NCBI GenBank assembly: GCA_028622995.1
Contig: JAJQJQ010000012.1
Span: 4,464,001 to 4,528,000 of the forward strand
DNA from: Panagrolaimus kolymaensis
Taxonomy: Eukaryota > Nematoda > Chromadorea > Rhabditida > Panagrolaimidae
DNA: 64,000 bases
Direction of reading: 5' to 3'
Shown here: in pieces, positions 10,240-21,413 of the stretch
Position numbering within the stretch: position 1 is the first letter of the stretch
Layout of the letters: every line of letters starts with the position of its first letter
Program-made: the position numbers and the translations under genes
The notes under the pieces: model-generated
What the model was told of the DNA's origin: nothing
The model's database searches: none
Seen by the model: the letters and a program-made list of their open reading frames with translations, nothing else

Positions 10240-12561
10240 TCAATCGCTTTTTTCTTCATCATCTGATCGTTCCTCTTCATGTTCTTTTCCACTTTCATCT
10301 TCCGAAGAGCTCATTTCAATATCAGAATCTTCACCACCACCACCAGCTTCTCTTGCTCTTTTAGCTGCTTCATAATCTTCAGTTCCTTGAAGTTGTTCAG
10401 ATACACTAGGAAGTTCAGCATCACGATCAATAGGTACATCATTTTCTTTTTGAGCAGCTTGTTTTTCTCGCCAAAGTCTAGCAGCTTCCAATAGTTTGAA
10501 ACTAACTTTCGATGCTAAAAAAACAGGTAATGGTTATGAAAATGAAACTAAAATCAAAAAACAAACCTTGATCTTGTGGAAAGATGTAATCATAATATTC
10601 TTCCCAGCCAGCATCGGTTCCATCTTCAGCCAAAATGGCTCTTCTTTTCTTGACTCTTTTAGGCATAAGTTTTTCAACCGTTGTTTGTTGTTCTTCATTT
10701 CCATTAGCTCTTTCAAATTCTAACCATGTTTCAAGTAATAAAATTCTTTCTTCAGCTGGTGAATTTTCAAGTGAATCATTTGCACGTTTTAAGGTGGCTC
10801 TAGCTTTGTCAAACGCTTCGATTCTAACTTCAAATTCCGTCCAACTAATCCAAACTTTGATATGATTTGTTCGTTCAAGTAAAGTTTCATAGAGTCGACG
10901 AACATGATTGTTTTCTTCTTGTTCAATTTCAAAATCAATGTAAGCTTTCCATAAAACTTCAGGCATATCAAGAGCAGGTTGTTGAATGGCCATGTTAAAG
11001 ATAGCTCTAGCACGATCGATATCACCAAGAATAGTTTCAAGTTCAGCAAATTTGATCCATGTTGAAGAGTTGTCTGGAGCAAAGAGGACTAGTTTTTCAT
11101 AGAGAGTTCGGCAGCGATCAAATTCACGAAAGCGAAGTTCCATATCAATGTAAGAAGTGAAGAGCTTTTTCTTTGGACATTTACCAATAGCATTTCCCAT
11201 AATTTTTCTAGCTTGAGTTAATTCCAATTGTCTAATTTCAAACTGGGAGAACATAATCCAGATTTTAGCAAATGTGAAAACTTTGTGAGGAATAAAATCC
11301 AAACAAGCTTTATAAACACTTCTTGCTTTTTCAATATCTTCACAATCCAGCTCTTCGTATACAGCATAATAAATCCATAAATAAATATATCTTCTCCAAT
11401 ATCGTTTCTCTTCATATGGTGGAATGTTGGCGATGGCTCTTTCGAAAACATCTTCGACTTCTTCTCGAGGCACTTGTTCATTCATCAGGAGATTGACGTA
11501 ATCAAACCAAGTATCATAATCATAACAGTTTTGAGCCAATTGATCTTCATATTTTCGCTTTCTTTTTGCAACGATGACATTTTCAATCCGTAATCTTTCA
11601 CCATACTTCTTTTCGTGGATTGCCAAGTTCGCGAAGATTGCTCTGGATTTTGATTGAGGAAGTCGATCCAAACCATATTGGTAGATGGCGCGAGCTCGTT
11701 CAACTTCTTTTTGCTTCTCTTCAAAATTTGCGAACTGGACCAGAAGTTCTTCATTGAGGTTACCATCACCAAAGAACTCGATGGCAGATTCATAGACAGA
11801 TCTCGCATTTCCAGCATATCCAAATCGGTCTTCGAATTTAGCATAGCGAACCCAATTCTTATAATCATGACCATGAACATGTAAAAATCTTTGATATATA
11901 TCGCGAGCTCGATCAATTTCATGATATCGTAGTTCAAAGTTGATGTAAGTTTGCCATGCTTGCTCATTTGGTTCCCATTCCATCCAACGTTCAAAAACTT
12001 GTCGCGCACCAGGAACATTTTCGACGAGTTCTTCCATATAAGTGTACTTCAACCAAAACTGTGTAGCTCTGGGAAGGATTTGAACAGCACGATCCCAAAT
12101 ATTTCTTGCATGATTGATTTGTTTGTTACGCATTTCCATTTCAGCATATTGAAGCCAAATTGTAATATTCCGATGATCGATATCAAGTCCTCTTTCAAAG
12201 ACACTTCGAGATCTTTCAATTTCACCAATAGATTCTTCCCATTTCGCATATTTGATCCAATTTGCAATCTGCATTTTATTCTTACGAATATTATCTTCAA
12301 ATTCTTTTCGCTTTTTGCGAGCTTGTTCAGCAGCTTCTTCTGGATCATTTACACGAACACGAGGAGCACGAGGAATAATTTCTAGTTCACGTTCTTTTGC
12401 TTCACGAAGGAGTTGTTCAGCAGTAATTTGAAGTGGAGCAGCCGCCTAAAAAATGTTAGTTAGAAAATGTTAGAGGCAAAAAATATGGAACTTACCTTGT
12501 TTTTGACTCTTTCAGCCTTTTTCGGCATCCGAATTTGCTTGTTTGAAGATTCGAAATCCAT
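10240..12561 (-). CDS. CRNKL1: Crooked neck-like 1 (CRNKL1/Clf1) splicing factor
   Basis: Three exons: a short first exon MDFESSNKQIRMPKKAERVKNK, one long exon of about 1.9 kb, and a last exon. The protein has tandem HAT (half-a-TPR) repeats throughout. Examples are WIKYAKWEESIGEIERSRSV, WLQYAEMEMRNKQINHARNI and WVRYAKFEDRFGYAGNARSV. The C-terminal tail is acidic and Ser-rich. Length and repeat order match crooked neck/Clf1, a scaffold of the Prp19-associated complex needed for spliceosome assembly. It appears to be the first gene of a four-gene minus-strand run. Confidence 0.95.
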
Positions 12562-13028
12562 GGTTGGAAGATTAAGATGATTCCTTTTTTAAATTAACCA
12601 ATAAATAAGAATAATAATTAAAAAGGTAAACAAGAGATTCCAAGAGTTATTTTGAAAGTTTGGAAATCAGAAAAACTTTTTTGAAAGCAACAAAAAAATG
12701 TTTTCGTTTTGGTAGGAAAAATCCTGCAACGAAATATTTTCAATGAGGGCCTTTTTTATTTTTTGCAAGGTTTGAAAAAAATGTCTAACATCTTCATTTT
12801 TTTTGAGAAGGCTCGTCTTTATCTTTTTCATGTCTTTTGTTAATTCAATGCTTTATTAGAAGAAACAACAACAAACAATCAAATCCAACCTGCGGATTTC
12901 AAAATTAAAGCATACAATAGTTATAATTAAAAAACTACACGTTAAAGTTAAATAAGTTAATAACAAACAAAAAATTAATAAGAGCTTTGGCTATTTCAGC
13001 ATTTTAAGATTAGTGGAATGTGCAAATT
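12562..13028. other. Spacer upstream of the CRNKL1 gene run
   Basis: A 467 bp AT-rich spacer lies between the 3' end of the TREX-like gene and the start of CRNKL1. It is longer than the 168-176 bp gaps inside the run to its left, so the operon promoter probably lies here. I see no clear element. Confidence 0.45.
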
Positions 13029-14727
13029 TCATTTTGATGATCCATTATTTGTTTCCGAGGTTACATTTGAAGCTGTGGTTGAAGCATTTTTGGAGGTAGC
13101 TGTTTTAGATGGATGAAATTTTGATATTTTTTCTCTTCGCTTATCCATGTAATTTAAGAAATCATCACCATAAGCAAGACAAACTTGCATTAAAGCATGG
13201 CAATCATCAAGGGCATGATGAGCATCATATGTTGCTTTTGTTACCTGAAGTAAATGAAGAAATATTATTAAGCTTGCAATTTAGTTTCATGCCTGTTTGT
13301 AAAGACTTTCAAGTTTAAAATTTCCTTTTAAAAAATAATCACGAGCTGTAAATTCGTTAAACTCCCAATTCGTTTCTGATGTTCTTCTATAAAAGATATG
13401 GATAAAAACTTCCAAAAACTACGATCACATCCTACCTAAAGAAACTACTTTGAATTCGCCTTTTCTTTGCTGGTGACCAATTGCTTTTATTAATGAATGA
13501 TAATGGAAGGACTTCATCTTCATCGGGGAAAAGATGCCTGCCTCTAAAAGCAAACACAAAAGTTTATTTCAAAAATAATGATTTAATCAAACCTTTTTAA
13601 TCCACTGCTGCTTTTACTACTTTCTGGTGCTCCTCGTCTTGGAGGTGTTCGCATTATATTTTGTTGAACTTGAAAACATGAAGTTTGGGGTTTAAGCTCC
13701 TCTAAATCATCTAAAATTTCCAAACTATCGGATACAAAATTAGAATTATTTTTATTATTTGCTTCCGTTGTTGTTGAAGTAACAATAATTTCTGCTTCTT
13801 CTTCCTCCTCAATTACTGTAGAATTTGATCTTTTAGCAAGATTAAGAACTCCATTCACTAAAAGTTTTTCTTTTTACTTCGAGGATGCCATAATTTTGTA
13901 AAGATTTACCCATTTCCCAATCAATGCTTGAAGTAGTTATAGCGAGATTATCCAAATGAAATCGTTCAATATCCAAAAGTGCTAAATATGAATCCAAAAA
14001 GAATATTCCATCCGGCATTGGATAAGCTTCCAACAACTTGTTTCGTACAATCTCAGCATACAAAATTCGAAAATCAAAATTTGCACCATTATGAGCGATA
14101 ATACACGCGGGCTTCTTTTGATTCTGTAAAAACAGATGAACTGCTGGCCATTCAGTGGAAAATGAATTCTTAAATTTCAAATCTGCTTCATTCAAATGCA
14201 TCGCTGAACAATGTCTTTGATCCATTTCATATTGTTTCCATTGAAGGGGATTGAAATTTGGTCGAATTTGTGATGCATAAATGTTTGAAGGAATTTTACG
14301 TATCAATGGTCCATTATCATCAAACTGTGCTTCAGAATGAATGTCTTCAATAGCGGAAGCAAAAAGTTGCCGAGGAACCGAAACAAATGCCATCTCTGTT
14401 ATTTGTGGCATTTCAGATGGTCGATCATCTAAAAAAACAAAAAAATTGTAACGTCGTCTTGGTAAGAGTCAAATGCTTACGAATATCAATGCATCGAGAA
14501 ACCCATTGAGAAATGGATCGATTTTTGTCACCTGGAGTTGGACGACTACTTTCAAGGTTGCTTGGAATTAAACCCGTAGTTTCAAAATCCATAAAAATTA
14601 AAGTGTGAATTTGATCGGGTCGTATGCAAATCATTCCTTTATCAGAGGTATGTAAATTAGTAAAATATTTTGATCCCATCTTGGATGAATCTTCTAAAGA
14701 TGAGTGAATCAGAGTATTCAAAGACAT
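13029..14727 (-). CDS. TREX-like DEDDh 3'-5' exonuclease
   Basis: About seven exons. The first catalytic motif, IHTLIFMDFETTGL, carries the Asp and Glu of ExoI. IIAHNGANFDFRILYAE carries the ExoII Asp. The last exon has YDAHHALDDCHALMQ, with the His and Asp of ExoIII (the h of DEDDh). The order and the phrase LIFMDFETTGL match TREX1/TREX2-type deoxyribonucleases, which degrade DNA 3' ends. Between ExoII and ExoIII there is an Asn/Ser/Glu-rich insertion of about 150 residues, longer than usual. There is no clear C-terminal membrane helix of TREX1 type. All catalytic residues are present. Which animal TREX it matches best is not resolved. Confidence 0.85.
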
Positions 14728-14816
14728 TGCACATAAAAAAGAAGTATCAAATAGTCAAAACTATCTTGTTTCAAACAAAAAATCTCCAAAAAGTTAGTTT
14801 CTTTAGAATTTTATTG

Positions 14817-14921
14817 GGGCCAGCCAGAGCATGCAGCACGATCGCGAAGCGATTGTGCTGCATGCGAAAAGCTGGCCCAAGTTGAGTTGGGACTGACGGA
14901 GCGCAAGATCTCTTTTTTTTT
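14817..14921 (+). ncRNA. Candidate structured RNA: long GC-rich hairpin plus T run
   Basis: GGGCCAGC (14817-14824) pairs with GCTGGCCC (14871-14878). Inside it, 17 bases from 14829 pair with the 17 bases ending GCTGCATGC. This inner stem has one C-to-T change that keeps a G-U pair if read as RNA, and a tight GAA loop. A 34-base GC-rich tail then runs into TTTTTTTTT (14913-14921), like an RNA polymerase III terminator. The block is GC-rich inside very AT-rich DNA. I do not recognise a known family, and I see no clear internal A/B boxes. It could also be the end of a mobile element. Confidence 0.35.
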
Positions 14922-15897
14922 CAACTAGCTTAATCATGTGTTTATGTTTATTAACTATGGCTGAAATTTGGTATACTTATGAGTGCCCATCTATATATTA
15001 TATCTGTAAAGAAATCAAAAAAAAAAACTTTATAGATCGAGAGTTTTGACTAAAAATGTGTCCAAAAAAAAATGTCTGTTTGTTTGTCGTTCCGTTACAA
15101 TTCTTAGAACGAAAATGTCTCAATCAAAGAGCAAAATCAAAGGCGGATTATTTGTTGTTTGTTTGTTTGTATGTCACAAATCTTAGCGCGAAAAAATGCC
15201 TCAATCGAAAGAGGAAAGAGAAACCGCATATTTTGAATTAATGTTTTTGCAAATGGATGAAGATCGATGATATTAAATATTTTTTTGGTCGGATAAAGTT
15301 TATTTATAGTAAACCCTTTTGTTAATGTAATAATAATTATTAATAAACATTGTAGGATGTAAACTAGAAATTTTAAAAATATTGGTATATGTTTCTTTGC
15401 ATTTGAAACGACAAATATTTGTTATTTCTAGATCTTTGAAATAAATTTAGGAGTTTTTTTGAGGTCACAATTCTTTATCTAAAAACTGATTTTCCATTTC
15501 TTTATATTAAGCAAGTCCCCATATTTTCCCAAATTTTCACAACTTCTCCTTTATTAAAAATCCTGATATTATTTTCTGAGAATTGTTTTTTGAAGCTAAT
15601 TTAGCGCTGCTTTTCTAAAATAAGAAGTAATTTTTAATCATATTAAACTTATTTGAAGGCTGTTTTTTTGCACCTAAACGTTAATGCTTTTATCCATAAA
15701 ACAAAGAAAAGTATAAATTATGGATTGTCATGAATTGTTATTAATTCAAGGTTCAAAGAACATAACATTTTGTTCAGATTAAAATTTTTTAATTGATGCA
15801 TTAAAATGATTTTCTTAATCTTTAGAAGAGGGAAAAAATAAAATTTAATCGAATTCGGCGGCAGATTATATTTTTCGAACATTACAAATATCCAAAC
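14922..15897. other. Non-coding stretch with a diverged tandem duplication
   Basis: No gene is supported. Two diverged copies of about 80 bp lie at about 15,071-15,150 and 15,153-15,230. Each runs from a GTTTGTTTGT word through ATTCTTAG/ATCTTAG and GCGAAAA- or ACGAAAA-like words to CTCAATC. Open frames across them are short and unlike known proteins. Confidence 0.45.
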
Positions 15898-16073
15898 ATA
15901 TAAGACGCCGATATTTAAAAAGTTTTAGGACTGTGCTAAATTTCTCACTTTTTTGAAAAAGTGTCTCTTTTGCCATTTTTTTCAATTGATTTTTTTGGCA
16001 AAAGAGACACTTTTTCAAAAAAGTGCGAAATTTAGCACTGTCCTAAAACTTTTTAAATATCGGCGTCTTATAT
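15898..16073. mobile_element. 176 bp foldback (MITE-like) element
   Basis: Two 78 bp arms (15898-15975 and 15996-16073) are inverted copies with two mismatches that I can find, separated by about 20 bp. The ends read ATATAAGACGCCG and CGGCGTCTTATAT. If the outer TA is a target duplication, the element would be of Tc1/mariner type. It has no coding capacity. A transcript would form a very long hairpin. Confidence 0.75.
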
Positions 16074-16894
16074 TTTTGAATGAATCACGAGGAGTTAAAT
16101 TAAAAGTAACAAAACAAAAAAGTTTAAAGTAAAAATTTGTGACACGTAGTAAACTATGTTTTTCTAATGTGATTGGATTAGTATTTGAAAGGGCTATTCC
16201 ATAGCAAATTTAACTAAAACTATAGAACTTTTAGAAAAACGGTGATTGACTCAAACTTCTTCTCTCTACATATATGCGAGGAGAAAAAGTAGAAAAAGTT
16301 TCTTTCGCCCGAAGGGCGGAAGAACGTTTTTCGCTTTTTCCGAGCTTTATTTTCCGATATTTAGTAGTAAGTTTTAGGTTTTTAAAGGAATTATTTTTAC
16401 AGTAAAAGTTAAAAGTAAAACATCCCCGTTATTTCCCATGCATTTTTTTTTCATTAAAGAAGGGAAATTCGTTCATGTGCCTTTAAAGAAATAAAGATTA
16501 GGACTATTAAAATTTGAATTGAGTCCGTTGCAAACGCAAAATACCAAGGTAAAAGTGAATCTTTTTAACTACACACTCTTTGGTCACTGTAAAATTAAGT
16601 TAGAAATTTTAATTAAGCTGGAGTTATTAATAAAAATGCTTTGCATTAAAACTTTTTATATAAATTCAAGATTTTTCCCATGCTACAATTTTTTACTTCC
16701 AACTTCTCCATTTGGCCAGATAGTACCGTCAGGTACTTTTTGCGAAGTATTATTTTATCGAGAGTTTATTGTTTCTCCATTTATCTTTTTAAAATAAATA
16801 CTAATACACTAGTAAAACACCTTCTTTTATTTATTTGATTTTTAAATTTTCAAATTACATCTATAAATCTCTTCGAGCTCAATAAAAGAATGGA
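16074..16894. other. Non-coding stretch
   Basis: No gene is supported. A small GC-rich palindrome, CGCCCGAAGGGCG, lies at about 16,307-16,319 in otherwise AT-rich DNA. A 92-codon frame at 16519-16797 is low-complexity and looks like chance. Confidence 0.45.
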
Positions 16895-17735
16895 AATCAT
16901 AACTATTACAAGGCTAAAAGCCTAAAAAAGGTGGAAGTTGAGTCTTGAGTCAATAAAAGCATGGAAATCATGAAAAGTTTGAGTCAATAAAAGAATGGAA
17001 ATCTCAAAGATTCAAGCCGACTCAACTTCGCGCCCCAAAAAAAATTTTGCACCACCTCATTTTATTTTTGCTATAAATTTTTACATTTACTATTGTTTTA
17101 AATAAAATATAGCCGAAATTTTTTCTTCATACTTAGTTCCTAATTTCGCATTAATTGATCTGTTAATTTCTCTTTTTCTTCCTTTTTTAAATTTTTCTGA
17201 CGATACTAACTTTGCTTTAATGCTTTGATAGCGTTTATTAATTAAAGTTTTTTATTTTACTTTTAACTTTTTTAAATCAATTTAAAATAAATAGCATCCA
17301 AAAACATATTTCAACATCAAAAAATGTTTTTTTTGTATTTGTTTAACTTTTTGTCGCTACTTGAAGCTCCATTTTTTTCGTCATCTGAAATCTTTTTGAT
17401 TTTTTTTAACGTATAATAAATAAAGTTTACAAATATGTTCAAAAGATTTATTCATTACCTCTCGTTATTGAATATAAACAACTTTATTTCACTGTTTTAT
17501 TAACACGAAGCTTGTGAACAAACATTTCCACGATGTAAAGAAAAAAAAATCACATTAAACCAATCTACTCTTTTTTATCTAAAAATTTTTTTTGGGGCGC
17601 GAAGTTGAGTCGGCTTGAATCTTTGAGATTTCCATTCTTTTATTGACTCAAACTTTTCATGATTTCCATGCTTTTATTGACTCAAGACTCAACTTCCACC
17701 TTTTTTAGGCTTTTAGCCTTGTAATAGTTATGATT
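16895..17735. mobile_element. 840 bp element with ~150 bp terminal inverted repeats
   Basis: The left arm, starting AATCATAACTATTACAAGG at 16895, reappears inverted, ending CCTTGTAATAGTTATGATT at 17735. The arms extend about 150 bp inwards to a GGGGCGCGAAG-type block. Within each arm the word TCAATAAAAG(C/A)ATGGAAATC is repeated, and a further copy lies just outside the left end at about 16,880. The roughly 540 bp core has no open frame of note. This is a non-autonomous long-inverted-repeat DNA element. I could not settle a target-site duplication, so the superfamily is open. Confidence 0.75.
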
Positions 17736-17934
17736 GGCTTCTAATTGTAATTAATAATATCAAATAGTAAAAAAATAAGGCGTACAATCACAATCAAAAA
17801 AAGTTATTACAAAATAAAGCTAATAAAAAAATAACCAAATAAAATCAATTTTTGTTGTGAAATAAAACAAACAAAAAAGTACAGCTAAATATTTTTATTT
17901 TTTGCATCTTTGCCTACAAATAAATTGTGATCAT

Positions 17935-19491
17935 CTAAAGATTCATTAAAATTGTTCTTGGATCTTCTACAGCAGTTTTGATCTTCTTGAGGAAAGTGAC
18001 AGCTTCTCGACCATCAATAAGACGATGATCATATGTAAGTGCAACAGTCATAATTGGACGAATTTCAACTTTTCCATTGATTGCAACAGGACGATCAAAG
18101 ATTCCATGCATGCCAAGAATTGCCGATTGTGGTGGATTAATGATAGGTGTTCCAAAAACAGAACCAAAAACACCACCATTAGAGATTGTAAATGTGCCAC
18201 CTTCCATATCTTCTACAGCAAGTTTACCATCACGAGCTTTTTCACCAAGTTCAGCAAGAGAAAGTTCAATCGTTGCATAATCCATTCCTTCAACATTTCG
18301 AAGAACAGGAACGACAAGACCTTTTGGTGTTGCAACAGCGATGGAAATATCGACATATTGACGGTACACGATTTCGTTTTCATCATATACTAAAATGAGA
18401 AAATAAAAATGCGAATAAAAGTATTAATGCACATACCAGCATTAACAGTAGGTTGATCAGTTAAACCATAAGCTGCAGCACGAACAAATGGTGACATTAA
18501 TCCAAGTTTAATCCCATGTTTCTTAATAAAATCTTTTTGGTATCGTGTTCGCATTTCCATAATGTTGCTAAAAATGAACTTTGGTTAAAGATTTTAAAAG
18601 ATTCTAAAGCTTACCTCATATCAATTTCATTAAAAGTAGTTAACATAGCATAAGTATTTTGAGCATCCTTCAAACGTTGAGCAATTCTTTGTCTCATTCG
18701 ATTTGATTTGACACGAGTTTCAGAACGGCTACCAGTAATAGCTTGATCCGCAGGAATTCCTTTTGGTATTTGAATAGGAGTACGTTGAATTTTATCGACA
18801 GGAGTAGACTTCAATGGACCAGTTGGTTTTGGTTCAATATTTGGCATTTTAGTTGGAATTTCACTCGCACCAGGTTTTGGCTTTGGTGGTTCTGGTGGAT
18901 CAACTCTTTCTGATGATTTTGGCTTTTCTTTTGGTGAAGGTGATGCATCTGATCCACCTTCTTCAAGTGGTTTAGGCGCACCTTTTACAGGTGCTCCATC
19001 ACCTTTATCACCAGATGCAGATGGCGCTTCACCACCTTTTTCAAGTTTGTAAAGCTTTTGTTTAGCAGTAACACGACCTCCATCTTCAACCAATAATTCA
19101 ACGATGGTACCAGCAAATTGAGCAGGAACTTCAACGGATGTTTTGTCGGTTTCAATTTCAGCAACAAGTTCATCTTCTTTTACATAATCACCTTTTTGTT
19201 TGATCCATCGAATATCACCTTCAGAGATTGATTCAGCAAAAGCGGGTCCATGAACTTCAATGATTTCAGCAAAAAGTAGACGGCTTGTATGTATAAAACG
19301 TGCATGAGGTGCAACATTTTGTGGTTGAAGAAGAAGAATTCCTTGTTGAGGAATAACAACACCCAAACGACGACTCAAGTTTCTTGCCTGAAAAACATAA
19401 AATAAAGTAAAGCAAAAATTAAAAGCAAATAAGAACATACTTGATTAAATACCAAACGTGCAGCTGATAATCGATGTGAAACTCGGAACAT
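17935..19491 (-). CDS. DLST: Dihydrolipoamide succinyltransferase, E2 of 2-oxoglutarate dehydrogenase
   Basis: Four exons. [15 protein letters not shown] is a mitochondrial targeting sequence. The lipoyl domain follows, with the modified Lys in [10 protein letters not shown] Pro/Lys/Ser-rich linker comes next with no clear E3-binding domain, as in animal DLST. The inner-core acyltransferase domain follows, with [41 protein letters not shown] and the catalytic [13 protein letters not shown] (HxxxDG). The enzyme moves the succinyl group to CoA in the TCA cycle. A TTTTCAG acceptor lies six bases before the ATG, so the message is probably trans-spliced. Confidence 0.96.
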
Positions 19492-20074
19492 TGTTACCTG
19501 AAAATGAAAGCCGTTAATAAAGTAAAAAGATTATGATGACGAATATTACACAAAGCAACGATAGCTTGGATTGAAAAAAGTAGAAAAAATGAATGAAATA
19601 AACACGAGACAACGAAAAAAACCAAAAATCAAAAAAGAAATTAGAATCAAAATATGAATGAATGATTGATTTTGCCATGTTTACAAAGATTTATATTAAC
19701 AAAGCTATGGTAAATTTTTTGATATTAAATATTTTTTTAATGCGCAAATAAAGAAGGAGATTTCTAAGAAAGTGAAGGAAGAATAATTGCGATCATCGAA
19801 GAAAGAAAAAAAACTTGATATCTTCGTGTTTCTTCTATGTTGCATTTCGCCAATTTTCATCATTGGACATTGACAACACCAACAAAAAACATAGCTAGCT
19901 TCAAATTTTATTATCGAGTCCACGGCATATTTAAATTTTCATATTACTAAAAAGTTTAATTTTTTATAAATCTGTATTGTGTAATTAATTCCTTTAAGGT
20001 TTTTTAAATTATGTATGAAAAAAGCCATTTTGAAACAAACAACTTTATTTTTTTCCAATGCTTGTAAGAAAAAA
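19492..20074. other. Intergenic spacer upstream of DLST
   Basis: AT-rich spacer between the DLST start and the 3' end of the small secreted-protein gene. A 72-codon minus-strand frame at 19705-19923 has no family features. No other element seen. Confidence 0.4.
19498..19504 (-). promoter_or_regulatory. Candidate trans-splice acceptor of DLST
   Basis: A minus-strand TTTTCAG precedes GTAACA-ATG, leaving a six-base leader. I see no upstream donor that would make it a normal intron end. Confidence 0.4.
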
Positions 20075-20788
20075 TTATAAATAAAAATGCATAGTATTTC
20101 CATCGTTGCTTAATCGCCTCCTCCTTTTAAATGCTTCCAAAATTCTTTGATCGAATGCATTAGATGTGAAAGGTTCAGGTAAATGTTTACGTTGTCGAAG
20201 CCTAAATTTAGCATGGAATAAATAAAGGGCTTTGATTTAATCGAAAATTAAGAAAAACTAACGTTTGAACGATTTCTTCCACAGTTAGCCTATTTTCTGT
20301 ATCAATATTGCCTGTTTTAAAAATATTATATTGCCATCCATTTTTAACATAAAGACAAAAAGCTGGTGAACCATCTTCATGCTTGTGATCAGGAATAGTC
20401 CAATGAACCGAAGTTGAAATAAGTTTAGGATTTTTTATTATTAAAACTCCCCACGAACCACCATAAAGGTCTTCCATAATCCTTCGAATTACCTATAATT
20501 TTGAAACTATATGCTTGAAAAACTTTAAATTTTTCTTCAATGGCCTGTCAAAATAAAAAAATTTAAACCTGCATTTGAATTGCAGCTTCCATCCCAGCTG
20601 ATTCTATGGCTCTTTCAATAATGGGTTTAACCGTTTTCATTGGACAATTTTTTAAACCTTAAACTGCTTTTTTGTAAACAAAAGGGTTTAAACCTCATTA
20701 ACTTACTTGTACCATAACATTCAGAAATCAACAATCCAAAAATTACAAAAAATAATAAACTTTTCCGACATCTCCCGGGCTGTTCCAT
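20075..20788 (-). CDS. Small secreted protein with a dynein-light-chain-like look
   Basis: Four short exons fit one protein of about 170 residues. The N-terminus (CRKSLLFFVIFGLLISECYG) is a clear signal peptide. The body reads KPIIERAIESAGMEAAIQMQ, then RRIMEDLYGGSWGVLIIKNP, VHWTIPDHKHEDGSPAFCLY and KNGWQYNIFKTG, with a basic tail EAFKRRRRLSN. The pattern of a helix, then GxxWGV..., then a strand ending in W.YNIFKTG faintly recalls the dynein light chain fold, but a secreted form would not work with dynein. I recognise no named family. The introns at both ends of exon 2 were placed by phase and are less certain. Confidence 0.6.
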
Positions 20789-21413
20789 TTTTGAATAAAT
20801 TGAAGTATTTTTTTCCACTTTTCGACCTTCAAAGAAAAAATTAGGAGTCTGCTCCTTCAAAAAGGGTAAAGAGGAACATCCTCGTTTTCACTCAATGTCA
20901 TCAAACCCGATTTGGAACTTCATCACTCTTTCTTTTTTTCTCCACGTGAATCCATAAACTCTATATTGCGTGTTTTGTTATGACATTTTAAGTGTTGCCT
21001 ATGCTCTTTGAGAAAAAAAAACCGGATGTTACAATGCGTTTTTTAAAAATAAAAATGATTTGAAAGAAAATGTGATGTAAAAATGTCATGAAAATAGCGA
21101 ACCAAAAAGTTGAGACGATTCGCAGGTTATTGAGCTCCATAAAGAAGAGGTTAAAAAGTGAAACATAATTGTAGGAAATTTGTTATCTTTTATCGACAAG
21201 GCTAACCAATGTGGCACAAAAATTTCATATCGATTCGGAAGAAAACCGCCGAAAAAAAGAAGAAAAAAGAAGGGAGGCAACCAATAAAAATTATGTGAAA
21301 GCATTTACATATGAAATCTTTATATTTTATAAGGTTTAACAGATTACTGTACAAAAAGAAGAGTAAAAACAAAACATGTTAAAGAAAAATAACGAAAGAA
21401 AACAATAACAAAT
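20789..21413. other. Intergenic spacer
   Basis: About 625 bp between the small secreted-protein gene and MAD1. AT-rich; two short open frames (20627-20860 overlap and 21086-21304) have no family features. Nothing else seen. Confidence 0.4.

Noticed and set aside
17695..17712. TTAGGC, the nematode telomere unit, in the right arm of the long-inverted-repeat element
   Set aside because: Occurs singly with no tandem array; it is part of the arm sequence.
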